64,000 nucleotides of DNA from Halorientalis marina (GCF_023028345.1 NZ_CP095487.1:1-64000); one strand, 5' to 3'; positions 1-9,077 are shown, counted from the first letter of the stretch. Numbers and translations are program-made. The notes: generated from the letters alone by a model not told the origin.

Positions 1-59
1 CGACGGGTCCGCGGTCGGCCACCGAGAGCGATATCCGTCGGCAGGAGTGATCGAGTGAC

Positions 60-980
60 ATGACCGACGGCGGCTTCGGCGACGTGACCGAGGACGAACT
101 CCGGGGCGCCTTCCGGGCGACGGACTACGTGGCAGACGACGACATCGTCACGACGGTCCTCCTGGCGCTCCGGCTCGGCCGCCCGCTGCTGGTCGAGGGC
201 GACCCCGGCGCGGGCAAGACCGAACTCGCGAAGGTGCTCGCGGAGGGGTTCGGGACCGACCTCGTCAGGCTCCAGTGCTACGAGGGGCTCGCGGCCGAGA
301 ACGCCCTCTACGAGTGGAACTACACGAAGCAGTTGCTCGCGGTCCAGGCCGAGGACGGCGGCGTCGACGACGGCGGAACCTCCGTGTTCACCGAGGAGTA
401 CCTGCTGGAACGGCCCCTGCTGGAGGCGCTGTCGAGCGAGGGCGACCGGCCGCCGGTGTTGCTCATCGACGAGGTCGACCGGGCCGACGAGGAGTTCGAG
501 GCACTCCTCCTGGAGGTGCTGTCGGACTTCCAGGTCTCCATCCCCGAACTCGGGACGGTGCGGGCGCGAACGCCGCCGGTAGTCGTCATCACCTCGAACC
601 GGACGCGCGGCCTGAGCGACGCGCTGAAACGGCGGTGTCTCTACCTCCACGTCGAGCCGCCGAGCTTCGAGAAGGAGCGGGCCATCGTCGAGCGGAAGGT
701 GCCGGAACTGGACGGCGCCGTCGCGGCGGAACTGTGTGCGGTCACACAGCGGTTGCGCGAGGAGCCGTTCCGGAAACAGCCCGGCGTCGCGGAGACGCTG
801 GACTGGGCGCGGGCGGTCGCGCAACTGCGGGCCGACGACGGCGACGAACCGCTCTCGACGACGGAGATCGAGCACACCATCGGCTGTCTCCTGAAGGAAG
901 TCGAGGACGTCGAGCGGGTCGACGAGACGTTCCTGGAGACGCTCGCCGACGCCGCCCGGGAGACGCGGGTGAGCGAGTGA
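60..980 (+). CDS. coxD: MoxR-type AAA+ ATPase, CoxD-like
   Basis: A 306-residue MoxR-family AAA+ ATPase. A Walker A motif (GDPGAGKT, residues 47-54) and a Walker B motif (LLIDEVDRADEE) are visible, followed by a sensor 1 region (VVITSNRTRGLSDALKRR). Known: MoxR ATPases pair with VWA-domain proteins as metal-insertion or maturation chaperones; CoxD does this for Mo/Cu CO dehydrogenase. The stop overlaps the next start (GTGA), and that gene encodes the expected VWA partner, with XdhC after it. This context favours maturation of a molybdenum hydroxylase over a generic MoxR role. The ATG at 60 lies inside an ATGA, so coupling to a gene left of the window is possible. Confidence 0.9.
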   Translation: MTDGGFGDVTEDELRGAFRATDYVADDDIVTTVLLALRLGRPLLVEGDPGAGKTELAKVLAEGFGTDLVRLQCYEGLAAENALYEWNYTKQLLAVQAEDGGVDDGGTSVFTEEYLLERPLLEALSSEGDRPPVLLIDEVDRADEEFEALLLEVLSDFQVSIPELGTVRARTPPVVVITSNRTRGLSDALKRRCLYLHVEPPSFEKERAIVERKVPELDGAVAAELCAVTQRLREEPFRKQPGVAETLDWARAVAQLRADDGDEPLSTTEIEHTIGCLLKEVEDVERVDETFLETLADAARETRVSE

Positions 981-2350
981 CGATGGTCCCCGCCGAACCC
1001 GCCGACGACGACGTGCCCGACGTGGCGGGCGTCCGAGACGACGTGGTCGACGCGCTCCTGACGTTCGTCCGCTCGCTCCGCCGGGCCGGCGTGGACGTCC
1101 CCTCGAACGCCGCGCTCGTCGCCGCCCGCGCACTGGTCGAGGTCGGGTTCGACGACGAGGAGCGCGCGCGAGCGGCCCTGCGGGCGGCGTTCGTGACCAG
1201 TCCGGAGGACGCCGACACGTTCGACCGGATGTTCGCGGAGTTCTGGCGGCGACTCGACGCGCACCTCGACGGCGACGCCGCCGCCGGTCTCGCCGACGAC
1301 ACCCCGGACGGCGCGCTCGCGCCGATGGGTGCCGACGACGGGCCTGCGGCCGAGTCGGCAGACGAGAGCGACGATTCGGATTCCGGCCGGGACGGCTCGG
1401 ACAGGTCGGAGACGGCCGCCATGACCAGCGCGCTCGGTGTCGGGCCGGGCGCGGACGGGGAGGACGCGACGACGGCGACCTACAGCCCCGCCGGTCGCCC
1501 GGAGACGGTGACGGTCGACGCGGCTCCGCTGGCCGACGAGGGGTCGCTCGACGCCGCGGTCGAGCGGCTCGTGGACGCCCTCGCGACCCTTCGCGGGCGG
1601 CGCTGGCAGAGGGCGCCGTCCGGTCGACGGGCCGACGCTCGGCGGGCGCTCCGGCGGAGCGTCTCGACGGGCGGTGCGGTCGTGTCGGTCCCGGAGCGGG
1701 CGCGTCGGGCGACCGACCTCCGCGCGCTCGTCCTCGCGGACGTGTCGCGGTCGGTGCTGGATACCGTCGACCGCGGGTTCCTGTTGCGGTTCCTGCGGAC
1801 GGTGTCGGCCCACCTCCGGGACTGTCGGGTGTTCTTCTTCGACAGCGAGGTGCGAGACGTGACCGACGCGTTCGACGCGCCGACGGCGGCCGACGCGCTC
1901 CGCGAACTCGAGGCAGCCGAGACGGCGTGGGGCGGCGGTACCCGCATCGGCCACGCCGTCGAGACCGTCCGGCGCGACCACCCGACCCGCGTCGACCGCC
2001 GGACGGTCGTCGTCGTGGTGAGCGACGGGCTGGAGATGGGCGACGTCTCGACCCTGGCGGACGGGATGCCGTGGCTCGCGCGCCGGGCAGCGGCGGTGCT
2101 GTGGCTGAACCCGCTGGCCGCCAGTCCGGCCTACGAACCGACCGCGGCGGGCATGGCGGCGGCGCTCCCGTTCGTCGACGGCCTCTTCGCGTTCACCGGC
2201 CCCGACGACGTCGTCGAGATCGCGCGCCAGCTGACCCGGTACGGCGCCGGCGGGCCCGTCGGCTTCGAACACGACCCGCGCCGCGTGCGCGGGCGGACCG
2301 ACACACGCGACACACGTGACACACACGACACACGGAGGACAGACGTATGA
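977..2350 (+). CDS. coxE: VWA-domain protein, CoxE-like
   Basis: A 457-residue protein with a C-terminal von Willebrand A domain. The MIDAS-type metal site appears as ADVSRS, and a second element as VVVVVSDGLEMGD. The middle (about residues 100-200) is acidic and low-complexity. Known: CoxE-like VWA proteins work with MoxR ATPases such as the gene just upstream to mature CO-dehydrogenase-type enzymes. I chose the GTG at 977 because it overlaps the upstream TGA; ATG 983 is an equal alternative. The tail is a short Asp-Thr-Arg repeat (TDTRDTRDTHDTRRTD). An ATGA at the stop begins a 21-codon micro-ORF. Confidence 0.85.
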   Translation: MTMVPAEPADDDVPDVAGVRDDVVDALLTFVRSLRRAGVDVPSNAALVAARALVEVGFDDEERARAALRAAFVTSPEDADTFDRMFAEFWRRLDAHLDGDAAAGLADDTPDGALAPMGADDGPAAESADESDDSDSGRDGSDRSETAAMTSALGVGPGADGEDATTATYSPAGRPETVTVDAAPLADEGSLDAAVERLVDALATLRGRRWQRAPSGRRADARRALRRSVSTGGAVVSVPERARRATDLRALVLADVSRSVLDTVDRGFLLRFLRTVSAHLRDCRVFFFDSEVRDVTDAFDAPTAADALRELEAAETAWGGGTRIGHAVETVRRDHPTRVDRRTVVVVVSDGLEMGDVSTLADGMPWLARRAAAVLWLNPLAASPAYEPTAAGMAAALPFVDGLFAFTGPDDVVEIARQLTRYGAGGPVGFEHDPRRVRGRTDTRDTRDTHDTRRTDV

Positions 2351-2412
2351 CCGAGCGAACGACAGTACGACGTATGAGCGAAACGCGAGGTGTCCCGAAT
2401 GACAGCCGGTGA
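2347..2412 (+). CDS. putative 21-codon coupling micro-ORF
   Basis: An ATG overlaps the stop of the VWA gene (ATGA) and opens a 21-codon frame that ends inside the start region of the xdhC gene. The predicted peptide is Arg-rich, unlike the acidic proteins around it, so a functional peptide is unlikely. It could carry terminating ribosomes across the 39-nt gap to the xdhC start. This is inference only. Confidence 0.2.
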   Translation: MTERTTVRRMSETRGVPNDSR

Positions 2413-3556
2413 CTGGAGCGTCCCCGAGACCGAGGTGATGGACGCGATCGGCGAGGTGATCGACGACGAGGGGGCCGTCCTCGCGACGGTCGTCGCCGTC
2501 GAGGGCAGTGCCTACCGCCGACCGGGTGCGAAGATGATCGTCGCCGACGAGGGCGACGGCGTGGGCTCGGTCACCGCCGGTTGTCTCGAGGACGTCGTCC
2601 TGACGATGGCCGAGGAGGTGCTCGCCGACGGCGAGCCACGTATCGAGCGGTTCGACCTGACCGGCGACGACGACGTGTGGGGCCTCGGCGTCGGCTGTAA
2701 CGGCGTCATCGACATCCTGCTCGAACCGCTGGACGAGGGCTACCGGCCGGTCGTCGACGCGTACGAGGACGGAGAGGACATCGCCGCCCTGACCGTCCTC
2801 GACGGCGACGGGGACCTCGCACGCGGCGACCGCGCGTTCGCGTCGCCGACCGGCGACGAACTGGCCTTCGAGGCCCCCGGCTGGCCCGACGGCGTTCTGA
2901 CGGCGCTCGAAGGCCCCACGGAGCGCCTGCTCGCGGCCGACACGTCCGACACAGTCACCGTCGACCGCGACGGCCACGCGGTCGAGGTGTTCGTCGACAG
3001 CGTGACGGCGCCGCCCGAACTGGTCGTGTTCGGCAGCGGGCACGACGTGGCGCCGGTCGCACGGTTGGCCTCGCAGGTCGACTTCCGCGTGACCGTCGTG
3101 ACCTTCCGGGGCGCGGACGCCGAGGCCGAGCGGTTCCCCGCCGCGGACCGCGTCCGGTCGACGTCGCCCGCCGAAATTCGCGAGGCGGTGGCCTTCGACG
3201 CCGACACGTACCCGGTCGTGATGACGCACAACTTCGTGGACGACCAGATCGCCCTCGAAGAGTTGCTCGACACTCCAGTCGAGTACATCGGGCTGATGGG
3301 GCCACGGAAGCGCTTCGCCGAGATGCAAGAGGAGTTCGCCGAGCGCGGTCGGACGTTCACCGAGGCCGAACGCGACCGTATCTACACCCCGGCGGGCCTC
3401 GACCTCGGCGGCGGTACCCCCTTCCACATCGCCCAGAGCATCGTCGCCGAGGTGACCGCCGTCCACCACGGCCGCGAGCCGAAACACCTCACCGACCGCG
3501 AAGGGCCCATCCACGCCCGGCCGTCGGTCGAGGACGGGGACGACGACGCGGACTGA
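2390..3556 (+). CDS. xdhC: XdhC/CoxI family molybdoenzyme maturation factor
   Basis: A 388-residue two-domain XdhC/CoxI protein. The N-terminal domain has the family signatures GSAYRRPGAKMIV and VTAGCLED, and a Cys motif GLGVGCNGVIDILLEPL. The C-terminal domain is a Rossmann fold (LVVFGSGHDVAPVARLA) ending with the conserved YIGLMGPRKR and TPAGLDLGG segments. Known: XdhC binds molybdenum cofactor, promotes its sulfuration and delivers it to xanthine-dehydrogenase-family enzymes. Its place after MoxR and VWA genes fits a CO dehydrogenase or other Mo-hydroxylase locus whose structural genes are outside the window. The start is GTG 2390 or ATG 2399. Confidence 0.92.
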   Translation: MSRMTAGDWSVPETEVMDAIGEVIDDEGAVLATVVAVEGSAYRRPGAKMIVADEGDGVGSVTAGCLEDVVLTMAEEVLADGEPRIERFDLTGDDDVWGLGVGCNGVIDILLEPLDEGYRPVVDAYEDGEDIAALTVLDGDGDLARGDRAFASPTGDELAFEAPGWPDGVLTALEGPTERLLAADTSDTVTVDRDGHAVEVFVDSVTAPPELVVFGSGHDVAPVARLASQVDFRVTVVTFRGADAEAERFPAADRVRSTSPAEIREAVAFDADTYPVVMTHNFVDDQIALEELLDTPVEYIGLMGPRKRFAEMQEEFAERGRTFTEAERDRIYTPAGLDLGGGTPFHIAQSIVAEVTAVHHGREPKHLTDREGPIHARPSVEDGDDDAD

Positions 3557-3618
3557 CCGGCCGACGACGCGGACCGACCGAACGAGCTAATTGCCACAGT
3601 CGCGTACGCTCGGTCGAG

Positions 3619-4098
3619 ATGGCGGGGACGCGAGACGCACTTTTGGAAGCGTTCGTTCGGTCCGAGGCATCGCCCGACGGAAAGTGGTGGGTTGACGTGC
3701 CGGTCGGCCTCTCGGTCGGCGGCGACGGGGCGTACGCCACCGTCGACGCAGTCTGTCTCACTTCCCGCGAGCCGGAACTCCCGGAGTCGTACACCGACCA
3801 CCACGGGACGAAGTACGTCGTCCACGAGCAGGACGAACGCGTCGGCGTGGACCGCGTCGACGCTTTCCGGGCGCTCCGGGAGAAAGACACCTTCGCCGAG
3901 GAGACGGCCGTCCTCGTCGGCGTCGAATCCGGTGCCTCGTCGGTCGGGACCGTCGGCGACTTGCTCGCCTATCAGGAACTGCTCGAAGCCGACTGGGACT
4001 GGACCGTCGACGAGCGCCTGCTCGTCAGCGATACCGACAGCGCCCACGTCAGCCACGTCTGCCGGGAACTCGGCGTGCGGGCGATCCGGGTGGCCTGA
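3619..4098 (+). CDS. conserved hypothetical haloarchaeal protein
   Basis: A 159-residue soluble acidic protein that I do not recognise. No membrane segment, Cys cluster or known catalytic motif is visible. It begins with a helical stretch (TRDALLEAFVRSE) and alternates predicted strands and helices, so a compact alpha/beta fold is likely. It stands between xdhC and an MFS transporter on the same strand, about 60 bp after xdhC, and could be co-transcribed with either. Base composition matches its neighbours. A product cannot be inferred. Confidence 0.75.
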   Translation: MAGTRDALLEAFVRSEASPDGKWWVDVPVGLSVGGDGAYATVDAVCLTSREPELPESYTDHHGTKYVVHEQDERVGVDRVDAFRALREKDTFAEETAVLVGVESGASSVGTVGDLLAYQELLEADWDWTVDERLLVSDTDSAHVSHVCRELGVRAIRVA

Positions 4099-4138
4099 AA
4101 GGGAAGATACAGGATGGGGCCGACCGAACCAGCGGGGC

Positions 4139-5356
4139 GTGTCCCAGCCGACTGCCTCCGTGTCGTCGGAGATTCCCTGGCGCTCCGGCGTCCTCTACGT
4201 CGTCCTCGCGAGTTCGCTGATGGGCGTCATGGGTGTGTCGCTGATCAGCCCCGTCCTCCCCGAACTCCGGTCCGTCTTCGGCGTCACGGACGGCCAGGTC
4301 GGTCTCCTCATCACCGTCTACACGCTCCCCGGCGCCGTCATCGCGCCCTTCGCCGGTCTCGCGGCCGACCGGTTCGGCCGCCGGCGCGTGCTCGTCCCCC
4401 TCCTTTTCACCTTCGGGATCGCCGGTGCCGGCATCGCGTTCGTCACCGACTTCCGGTACGTCCTCGGACTGCGTTTCCTTCAGGGCATCGGGGCAAGCGC
4501 ACTGATCACGCTCGCGATCACCATCGTGGGCGATGCCTTCGAGGGCACACAGCGCGACGCACTGATCGGCGTCAACGGCAGCGTGACCGGGGCAGGCGCC
4601 GCCGTCTACCCGCTGCTCGGCGGTGCGCTGGCCGCGATCCGCTGGAACGTCCCCTTCCTGTTTTTCGGCGTCGGCGTCCTCGCCGGTGTCTTCGCCCTGC
4701 TCGTGCTCGAACCGACCCCCAGCAGCGACCCGGACCCGGTCTTCACCTACCTCAGCCGGCTCGAAGCAGTGGCACGGATGCCCAGTGCCATCGCGGTCTT
4801 CGTCGCGCTCTTCGCGGCGTTTTTCGTCTTCTACGGGGCCGTCCTCACAGCGCTCCCGCTCCTCCTGAGCGACCAGTTCGGGCTCGGGTCGAGCGAGATC
4901 GGCCCGCTGCTGTCAGCGGTCGCAGTCGCGAGCGCGCTCGTCTCCTCGCAGTACGGCCGCATCGGGCAGTGGCGCTCGCCGGAGGAGCTGGTCGCGCTCG
5001 GGTTCGTCGCCTACGGCGTGAGTCTGGTCGGCGTCTGGCTCGCGCCGTCACCGCTTTCCGTCGGCGCGTCGCTGTTGGTCTTCGGCGTCGGGTTCGGGAT
5101 TCTGATCCCCTCGATCGACACGACGGTCGTCACGCTCGTCTCGGCCGACCTCCGGGCCGGGATGATGGGCCTCCGGACCAGCGTCCTCCGGCTCGGGCAG
5201 ACGGTCGGCCCGCTGGCGTTCACCGCGACCGCCGACGGCTTCTTCGCCTCGACGGTCGCCGGCTACCGGGCCCTCATCGTCCTCGGCGGCGCCACCGCGG
5301 TCGTGGCCGGCGTCTGTGGATACGCGCTCCTGCGGCGGCACCAGATGTTCGCATAA
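4139..5356 (+). CDS. MFS transporter
   Basis: A 405-residue integral membrane protein with about 12 hydrophobic segments. The MFS signature between TM2 and TM3 is present (GLAADRFGRRRVLVPLL), as are the TM1 (GVMGVSLISPVLPELR) and TM4 (LRFLQGIGASAL) patterns of drug/metabolite:H+ antiporters. I chose the GTG at 4139 because it leaves a normal short cytoplasmic N-terminus; the frame stays open further upstream but overlaps the preceding gene. The substrate cannot be told. It precedes the 2-oxoacid dehydrogenase genes by 47 bp. Confidence 0.88.
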   Translation: MSQPTASVSSEIPWRSGVLYVVLASSLMGVMGVSLISPVLPELRSVFGVTDGQVGLLITVYTLPGAVIAPFAGLAADRFGRRRVLVPLLFTFGIAGAGIAFVTDFRYVLGLRFLQGIGASALITLAITIVGDAFEGTQRDALIGVNGSVTGAGAAVYPLLGGALAAIRWNVPFLFFGVGVLAGVFALLVLEPTPSSDPDPVFTYLSRLEAVARMPSAIAVFVALFAAFFVFYGAVLTALPLLLSDQFGLGSSEIGPLLSAVAVASALVSSQYGRIGQWRSPEELVALGFVAYGVSLVGVWLAPSPLSVGASLLVFGVGFGILIPSIDTTVVTLVSADLRAGMMGLRTSVLRLGQTVGPLAFTATADGFFASTVAGYRALIVLGGATAVVAGVCGYALLRRHQMFA

Positions 5357-5403
5357 TCGACTCCCGACGGCCCCCATCGCCTCCCAAAACGTGAGGTGGG
5401 TGT

Positions 5404-6522
5404 GTGGCGAAGACCGTGGCGATGGACAACGATACCCAAGCCAGGACCGAGCGCCTATCGCCGGACGGCGGGGTCGCCGACCGGTTCGCGGCTTCCGCGG
5501 CGGAGAAGCGGACGATGCTCGAGGACATGGTTCGCATCCGGCGGCTGGAGGAGGCGTGGGCGGACGCCTACCTCGACGGCGAGGTCGAGGGGCTGCCGCC
5601 GTCGCTGAGTACCGGGCAGGAGGCGGTCTACGTCGGGACGAACGCGGTCCTCTCGGACGGCGACTGCCAGTTCACCACCCACCGCGGCCAGGGGCCACAG
5701 GTCGCCGCCGGACTCGATCCCGACCGTATCCTTGCGGAACTGTACATGCGGGCTGACGGCTACAACGGCGGGAAGTCCTATCACGTGACCGACGCCGACC
5801 GCGGAGTCATCGGGATGGGCGGCATCATCGGCGCACAGGTGCCCGTCGCCGCCGGGAAGGCGCTGGGCCAGCAACTCCGCGGGACGGACCGCGTGAGCGT
5901 CGCGTACTTCGGCGACGGCGCGAGCAACGAGGGCGCGGTCCAGGAGGCCGCCGTCCTCGCGGCGATGTGGGACCTCCCGCTCGTCTTCCTCTGTGAGAAC
6001 AACGAGTACAACATTTCCCAGCCGGCGAGCCACGCCGTGCAGGGCTCCTCCGTCGCGGCCCGCGCCCCCGGCTACGGGATGCCCGGCGAGGTCGTCGACG
6101 GCTGTGACCCCCTCGCCGTCGCCGAGACGGTCGCCGAGGCCGTCGAGCGCGCCCGCGCCGGCCACGGGCCGACCTTCGTCGAGGCCCGGACGGTCCGCAT
6201 CGCCGGCCACCTCGCACACGACCCCCAGCGGTACCGCCCCGAGGGGGAACTGGCCGACGCCCGCGCCCGGGACCCCATCGACCGATTCCGCCGTCGACTC
6301 GAAGCCGAGGGAGTCATCGACGAGGGCGAGTTCGAGGAGATAGAGAGCGGGGTCGAAACCGAAATCGCCGAGGCCGTCGCCTTCGCCCGCGAGAGCCCGT
6401 TCCCGGACCCTCAAGAAGCGTACGAGGACTGCTGGGCGGACCCGCCGGCGGGCGGTGCCGGCGATGGTGGGGATACCCGCGAAGGAAAGGGCGGCGGTGA
6501 ACGCGGGGGTGACGGCGCGTGA
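5404..6522 (+). CDS. 2-oxoacid dehydrogenase E1 alpha subunit
   Basis: A 372-residue thiamine-diphosphate-dependent E1 alpha subunit of the pyruvate/acetoin/branched-chain 2-oxoacid dehydrogenase family. Visible are the ThDP-Mg motif (GDGASNEGAVQEA followed by ENNEYNIS), the substrate channel segment THRGQGPQ, and IGMGGIIGAQVPVAAG. The C-terminus is low-complexity Gly/Glu-rich. The stop overlaps the E1 beta start (GTGA). No E2 or E3 gene follows in the window, so the lipoyl partners must be elsewhere. Known: haloarchaeal complexes of this family include branched-chain-type enzymes, so the substrate is uncertain. The start is GTG 5404 or ATG 5422. Confidence 0.92.
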   Translation: MAKTVAMDNDTQARTERLSPDGGVADRFAASAAEKRTMLEDMVRIRRLEEAWADAYLDGEVEGLPPSLSTGQEAVYVGTNAVLSDGDCQFTTHRGQGPQVAAGLDPDRILAELYMRADGYNGGKSYHVTDADRGVIGMGGIIGAQVPVAAGKALGQQLRGTDRVSVAYFGDGASNEGAVQEAAVLAAMWDLPLVFLCENNEYNISQPASHAVQGSSVAARAPGYGMPGEVVDGCDPLAVAETVAEAVERARAGHGPTFVEARTVRIAGHLAHDPQRYRPEGELADARARDPIDRFRRRLEAEGVIDEGEFEEIESGVETEIAEAVAFARESPFPDPQEAYEDCWADPPAGGAGDGGDTREGKGGGERGGDGA

Positions 6523-7571
6523 TCGACCGGAGTCGCCTGTTCGAGCGGAACCTGTTCCGGCGGGACGCCCCCGAATCGGGAGCCGAGGAAGACAGCGTCA
6601 GTTTCCGCGCCGCTATCAGGGCGGGGATGCGCGAGGAGATGGAACGCGACGAGGGCGTCTTCCAGATGGGCGAGGACATCGCGACCGCGCCGCCGTTCGG
6701 CGTCACGAGCGGCCTCGCCGAGGAGTTCGGCACCGACCGGATTCGGAACGTGCCGGCCACGGAGGTCGCCGTCATCGGCGCGGCCGCGGGCGCCGGCATC
6801 GACGGTCTGCGCCCGGTCGTCGAACTCCAGTTCGGTGACTTCCTGTCGGTCGCTATCGACCAGGTGACCCACCAGGCCGCCATGCTCCGACACCTCACCG
6901 GCGGGCAGGTCTCGGTCCCTATCGTCGTCAGGCTCCCCTGTGGCGGCGGCGAGAGCACCGGCCCACAGCACTCCCAGGCCATGTACTCGTGGTTCGCCCA
7001 CGCACCGGGCGTCAAGGTCGCGCTCCCGGCGACCGCCGCCGACGCCAAGGGGCTGTTCAAGACCGCGGTCCGCGACGACGACCCCGTGCTCTTTTTCGAG
7101 CACAAGTCGCTGTACAGCACCCGCTGGGAGCGGACCGCGGAACTGGACGACCCCGACCACACGCCGCCGTTCGGCGAGGCGGCGGTCCGCCGCGAGGGGA
7201 CGGACGTGACCGTCGTCGCCACGCTCGCGATGGTCCACCACGCGCTGGCCGCCGCCGAGGACCTCGCCGACGCGGGGGTCTCGGTGGAGGTCGTCGACCC
7301 GCGGACCGTCTCGCCCCTGGACACCGACACCATCGTCGAGTCCGTCGAGAAGACCGGGCGCCTGCTGGTCGTCGACGAGGCGTACCTCCCCTGCGGTATC
7401 CAGGGCGAGATCGCTGCGACGGTCGCCGAAGAAGCGTTCGACGCCCTGGAAGCCCCGCCGCGTCGCCTCGGCAACCCCGGCGTTCCCGTGCCGTTCGCGC
7501 CGCCGCTGGAAGACGAGGTGTTGCCGGACGTCGACGACATCGCCGCCGCGGTCACGGCGCTGGTGGAGTGA
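6519..7571 (+). CDS. 2-oxoacid dehydrogenase E1 beta subunit
   Basis: A 350-residue transketolase-like E1 beta subunit. Visible are the ThDP-binding Glu region (PATEVAVIGAAAGAG), the PCGGGESTGPQHSQ loop that contacts the alpha subunit, and a C-terminal transketolase domain (SVEVVDPRTVSPLDTDTIV, LLVVDEAYLPCG). It starts with a GTG overlapping the alpha-subunit stop by 4 nt, so the two subunits are translationally coupled and should form the alpha2-beta2 E1 heterotetramer. The next gene is convergent, which ends this unit without E2 or E3. Confidence 0.93.
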   Translation: MIDRSRLFERNLFRRDAPESGAEEDSVSFRAAIRAGMREEMERDEGVFQMGEDIATAPPFGVTSGLAEEFGTDRIRNVPATEVAVIGAAAGAGIDGLRPVVELQFGDFLSVAIDQVTHQAAMLRHLTGGQVSVPIVVRLPCGGGESTGPQHSQAMYSWFAHAPGVKVALPATAADAKGLFKTAVRDDDPVLFFEHKSLYSTRWERTAELDDPDHTPPFGEAAVRREGTDVTVVATLAMVHHALAAAEDLADAGVSVEVVDPRTVSPLDTDTIVESVEKTGRLLVVDEAYLPCGIQGEIAATVAEEAFDALEAPPRRLGNPGVPVPFAPPLEDEVLPDVDDIAAAVTALVE

Positions 7572-7604
7572 GCGGGACCGGAGCGGTCGGGACCGTGTCG
7601 CGGG

Positions 7605-8519
7605 TCAGCGGACGGCCTCGGCGTGGCGGGCCATCGCCTCGCGGAGGTCGGTGACTGCGTAGTCGAACTCCGCGGCGGCCCGCTCGTGGCTGGCGTCGGC
7701 CACCAGCGGGAGGGGGTCGGCGTCGTGGTCGAAGGTCACCGTCCCGTCAAACTCGTCGGCGACGGCGTCGGCGAGTTCCCGCGCCGTGAGCGTGATGTCG
7801 CCGGTGTTGTACGCGTCATGGGCCACCTCGTCCGCGTCGAGGACGGCCGCGACGAGGTCGGCGACGTCGTCGCGGTAGACGAGGCCGAGGCGCTGGTCCG
7901 GGCGGAAGGGCAGGTGGACGGACTCGCCGTGGACGGGGTTGGTGACGAGCGCCGAGGCCCACTCCGTCAGTCCGCCCTCGCGGCCGGGACCGAAGACGAT
8001 GCTCGGGCGGACGGCGACGAACTCCGTGTCACTTCGGTCGGCGTAGAGGCGGGCCTGATACTCGTTCAGTTGCTTGGTCGCGCTGTAGAACAGCAGGGGG
8101 TACTCCCGGTAGGCCGCGAGCGACTCCGCCGTCTCCGCGATGGGGCCGTCGTGGGACTCGGGGTGCCCGTAGACGCCGATGGAACTGGCGTAGACCACGC
8201 GGTCGACGCCGGCCGCCGTCGCGGCCCGGAAGACGTTGTCCATCCCGACGCAGTTGACCCGGACGGCCTGTGCTGGGTTCTCGTCGGACTCCGCGCCCAG
8301 GAGGTAGGCGAAGGTCACGACGGCGTCGGGGTCGTGCTCGGCGATGGCGTCGGCCACGTCGTCGTCATCGGTCACGTCGCCCTCGACGGCCGTGACCGAC
8401 TCGCGGTCCGCCGCCGGCGGGTCGCGGTCGAGCACGACGACCCGTTCCCCGCTGTCGGCCAGCCGATCCGTCAGTGCGGAGCCGATGAACCCCCCGCCGC
8501 CGACGTTCAGTATCGTCAT
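7605..8519 (-). CDS. NAD-dependent epimerase/dehydratase family protein
   Basis: A 304-residue extended SDR. It has the N-terminal NAD(P)-binding GGGGFIGSAL glycine motif, an acidic residue after beta2 (VVLDRD), YASSIGVYG, and a catalytic YSATKQ (YxxxK) motif. Known: this group acts on nucleotide sugars or related substrates as epimerases, dehydratases or reductases. There are no sugar genes beside it, so the substrate is open. It is convergent with the E1 beta gene (33-bp gap). A TATA-like stretch (8562-8572, minus strand) lies about 48 bp upstream of the ATG. Confidence 0.88.
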   Translation of the reverse strand: MTILNVGGGGFIGSALTDRLADSGERVVVLDRDPPAADRESVTAVEGDVTDDDDVADAIAEHDPDAVVTFAYLLGAESDENPAQAVRVNCVGMDNVFRAATAAGVDRVVYASSIGVYGHPESHDGPIAETAESLAAYREYPLLFYSATKQLNEYQARLYADRSDTEFVAVRPSIVFGPGREGGLTEWASALVTNPVHGESVHLPFRPDQRLGLVYRDDVADLVAAVLDADEVAHDAYNTGDITLTARELADAVADEFDGTVTFDHDADPLPLVADASHERAAAEFDYAVTDLREAMARHAEAVR

Positions 8520-8754
8520 GGGATGCTCCCTCTTGGCATGGCACGGGGGTCGATGGCCCAGCGTATAAGTTTCCGGGCCACAGCGAGGGCAGTCCTGTCG
8601 GATCGGAGAGGGGCGGCCGTCGAAAGCGTCGGTTTCGAGCGCGAGCGAGTCGGCGACTGCGGCGTTGCGGCGTCAGTGGCACGGAATCGCATGCCATCAC
8701 TCCCTCGTCGATACTCGTCATTCGACTCATCCTATGGAACCCGACCATTACTAC

Positions 8755-8763
8755 AGTTAATAC
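8755..8763 (+). promoter_or_regulatory. TATA-like box, leaderless spacing to GTG 8786
   Basis: AGTTAATAC lies about 27 bp upstream of GTG 8786. This is the usual distance from TATA box to transcription start in haloarchaea, and it supports that start codon. Confidence 0.5.
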
Positions 8764-8785
8764 GTCCGTGGGACCTACACGCGGT

Positions 8786-9025
8786 GTGAGCGAGTCACCG
8801 GACGACAGCACGGACGGACTGGCACAGGAACTCGACGGGCGCGGACTCGGACCCGCGGCACTGGCCTCGGTCGGGTCCGTCGCCCTGGCACTGTACTACT
8901 ACTACGTCCGCGGTGACAAACAGCGCGGACAGTTCGTGGGGCTGTGGCCGGCGACGATTCTCGGGCTCGCCGTCTACCTCAAGCTAGACGAGGTCCTGCG
9001 CCTGCTCCGGCGAGCCGACGACTGA
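8786..9025 (+). CDS. small membrane protein, first of a trio
   Basis: A 79-residue protein with an acidic N-terminus (SESPDDSTD) and two hydrophobic segments around residues 24-40 and 52-68 that flank YVRGDKQRGQF. I do not recognise a family with a known function. GTG 8786 is chosen over an in-frame GTG at 8768 because a TATA-like box sits about 27 bp before it. Two more small membrane proteins follow in the same direction at 9078 and 9314, the last pair overlapping, so the three probably form one operon. Confidence 0.7.
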   Translation: MSESPDDSTDGLAQELDGRGLGPAALASVGSVALALYYYYVRGDKQRGQFVGLWPATILGLAVYLKLDEVLRLLRRADD

Positions 9026-9077
9026 CACACGGGTGCGGCAAGCGGTACCGATGCCGACGGCGACGAACACGATTCTC

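Noticed and set aside
1..59. Possible 3' end of an upstream gene
   Set aside because: All three plus-strand frames are open and stop near 50-63, so the frame of any upstream gene cannot be decided from the window.
641..3514. A 957-codon open frame on the minus strand opposite coxD/coxE/xdhC
   Set aside because: It is a GC-driven antisense shadow: low-complexity Arg/Val/Gly composition, no motif, and it covers three well-supported genes.
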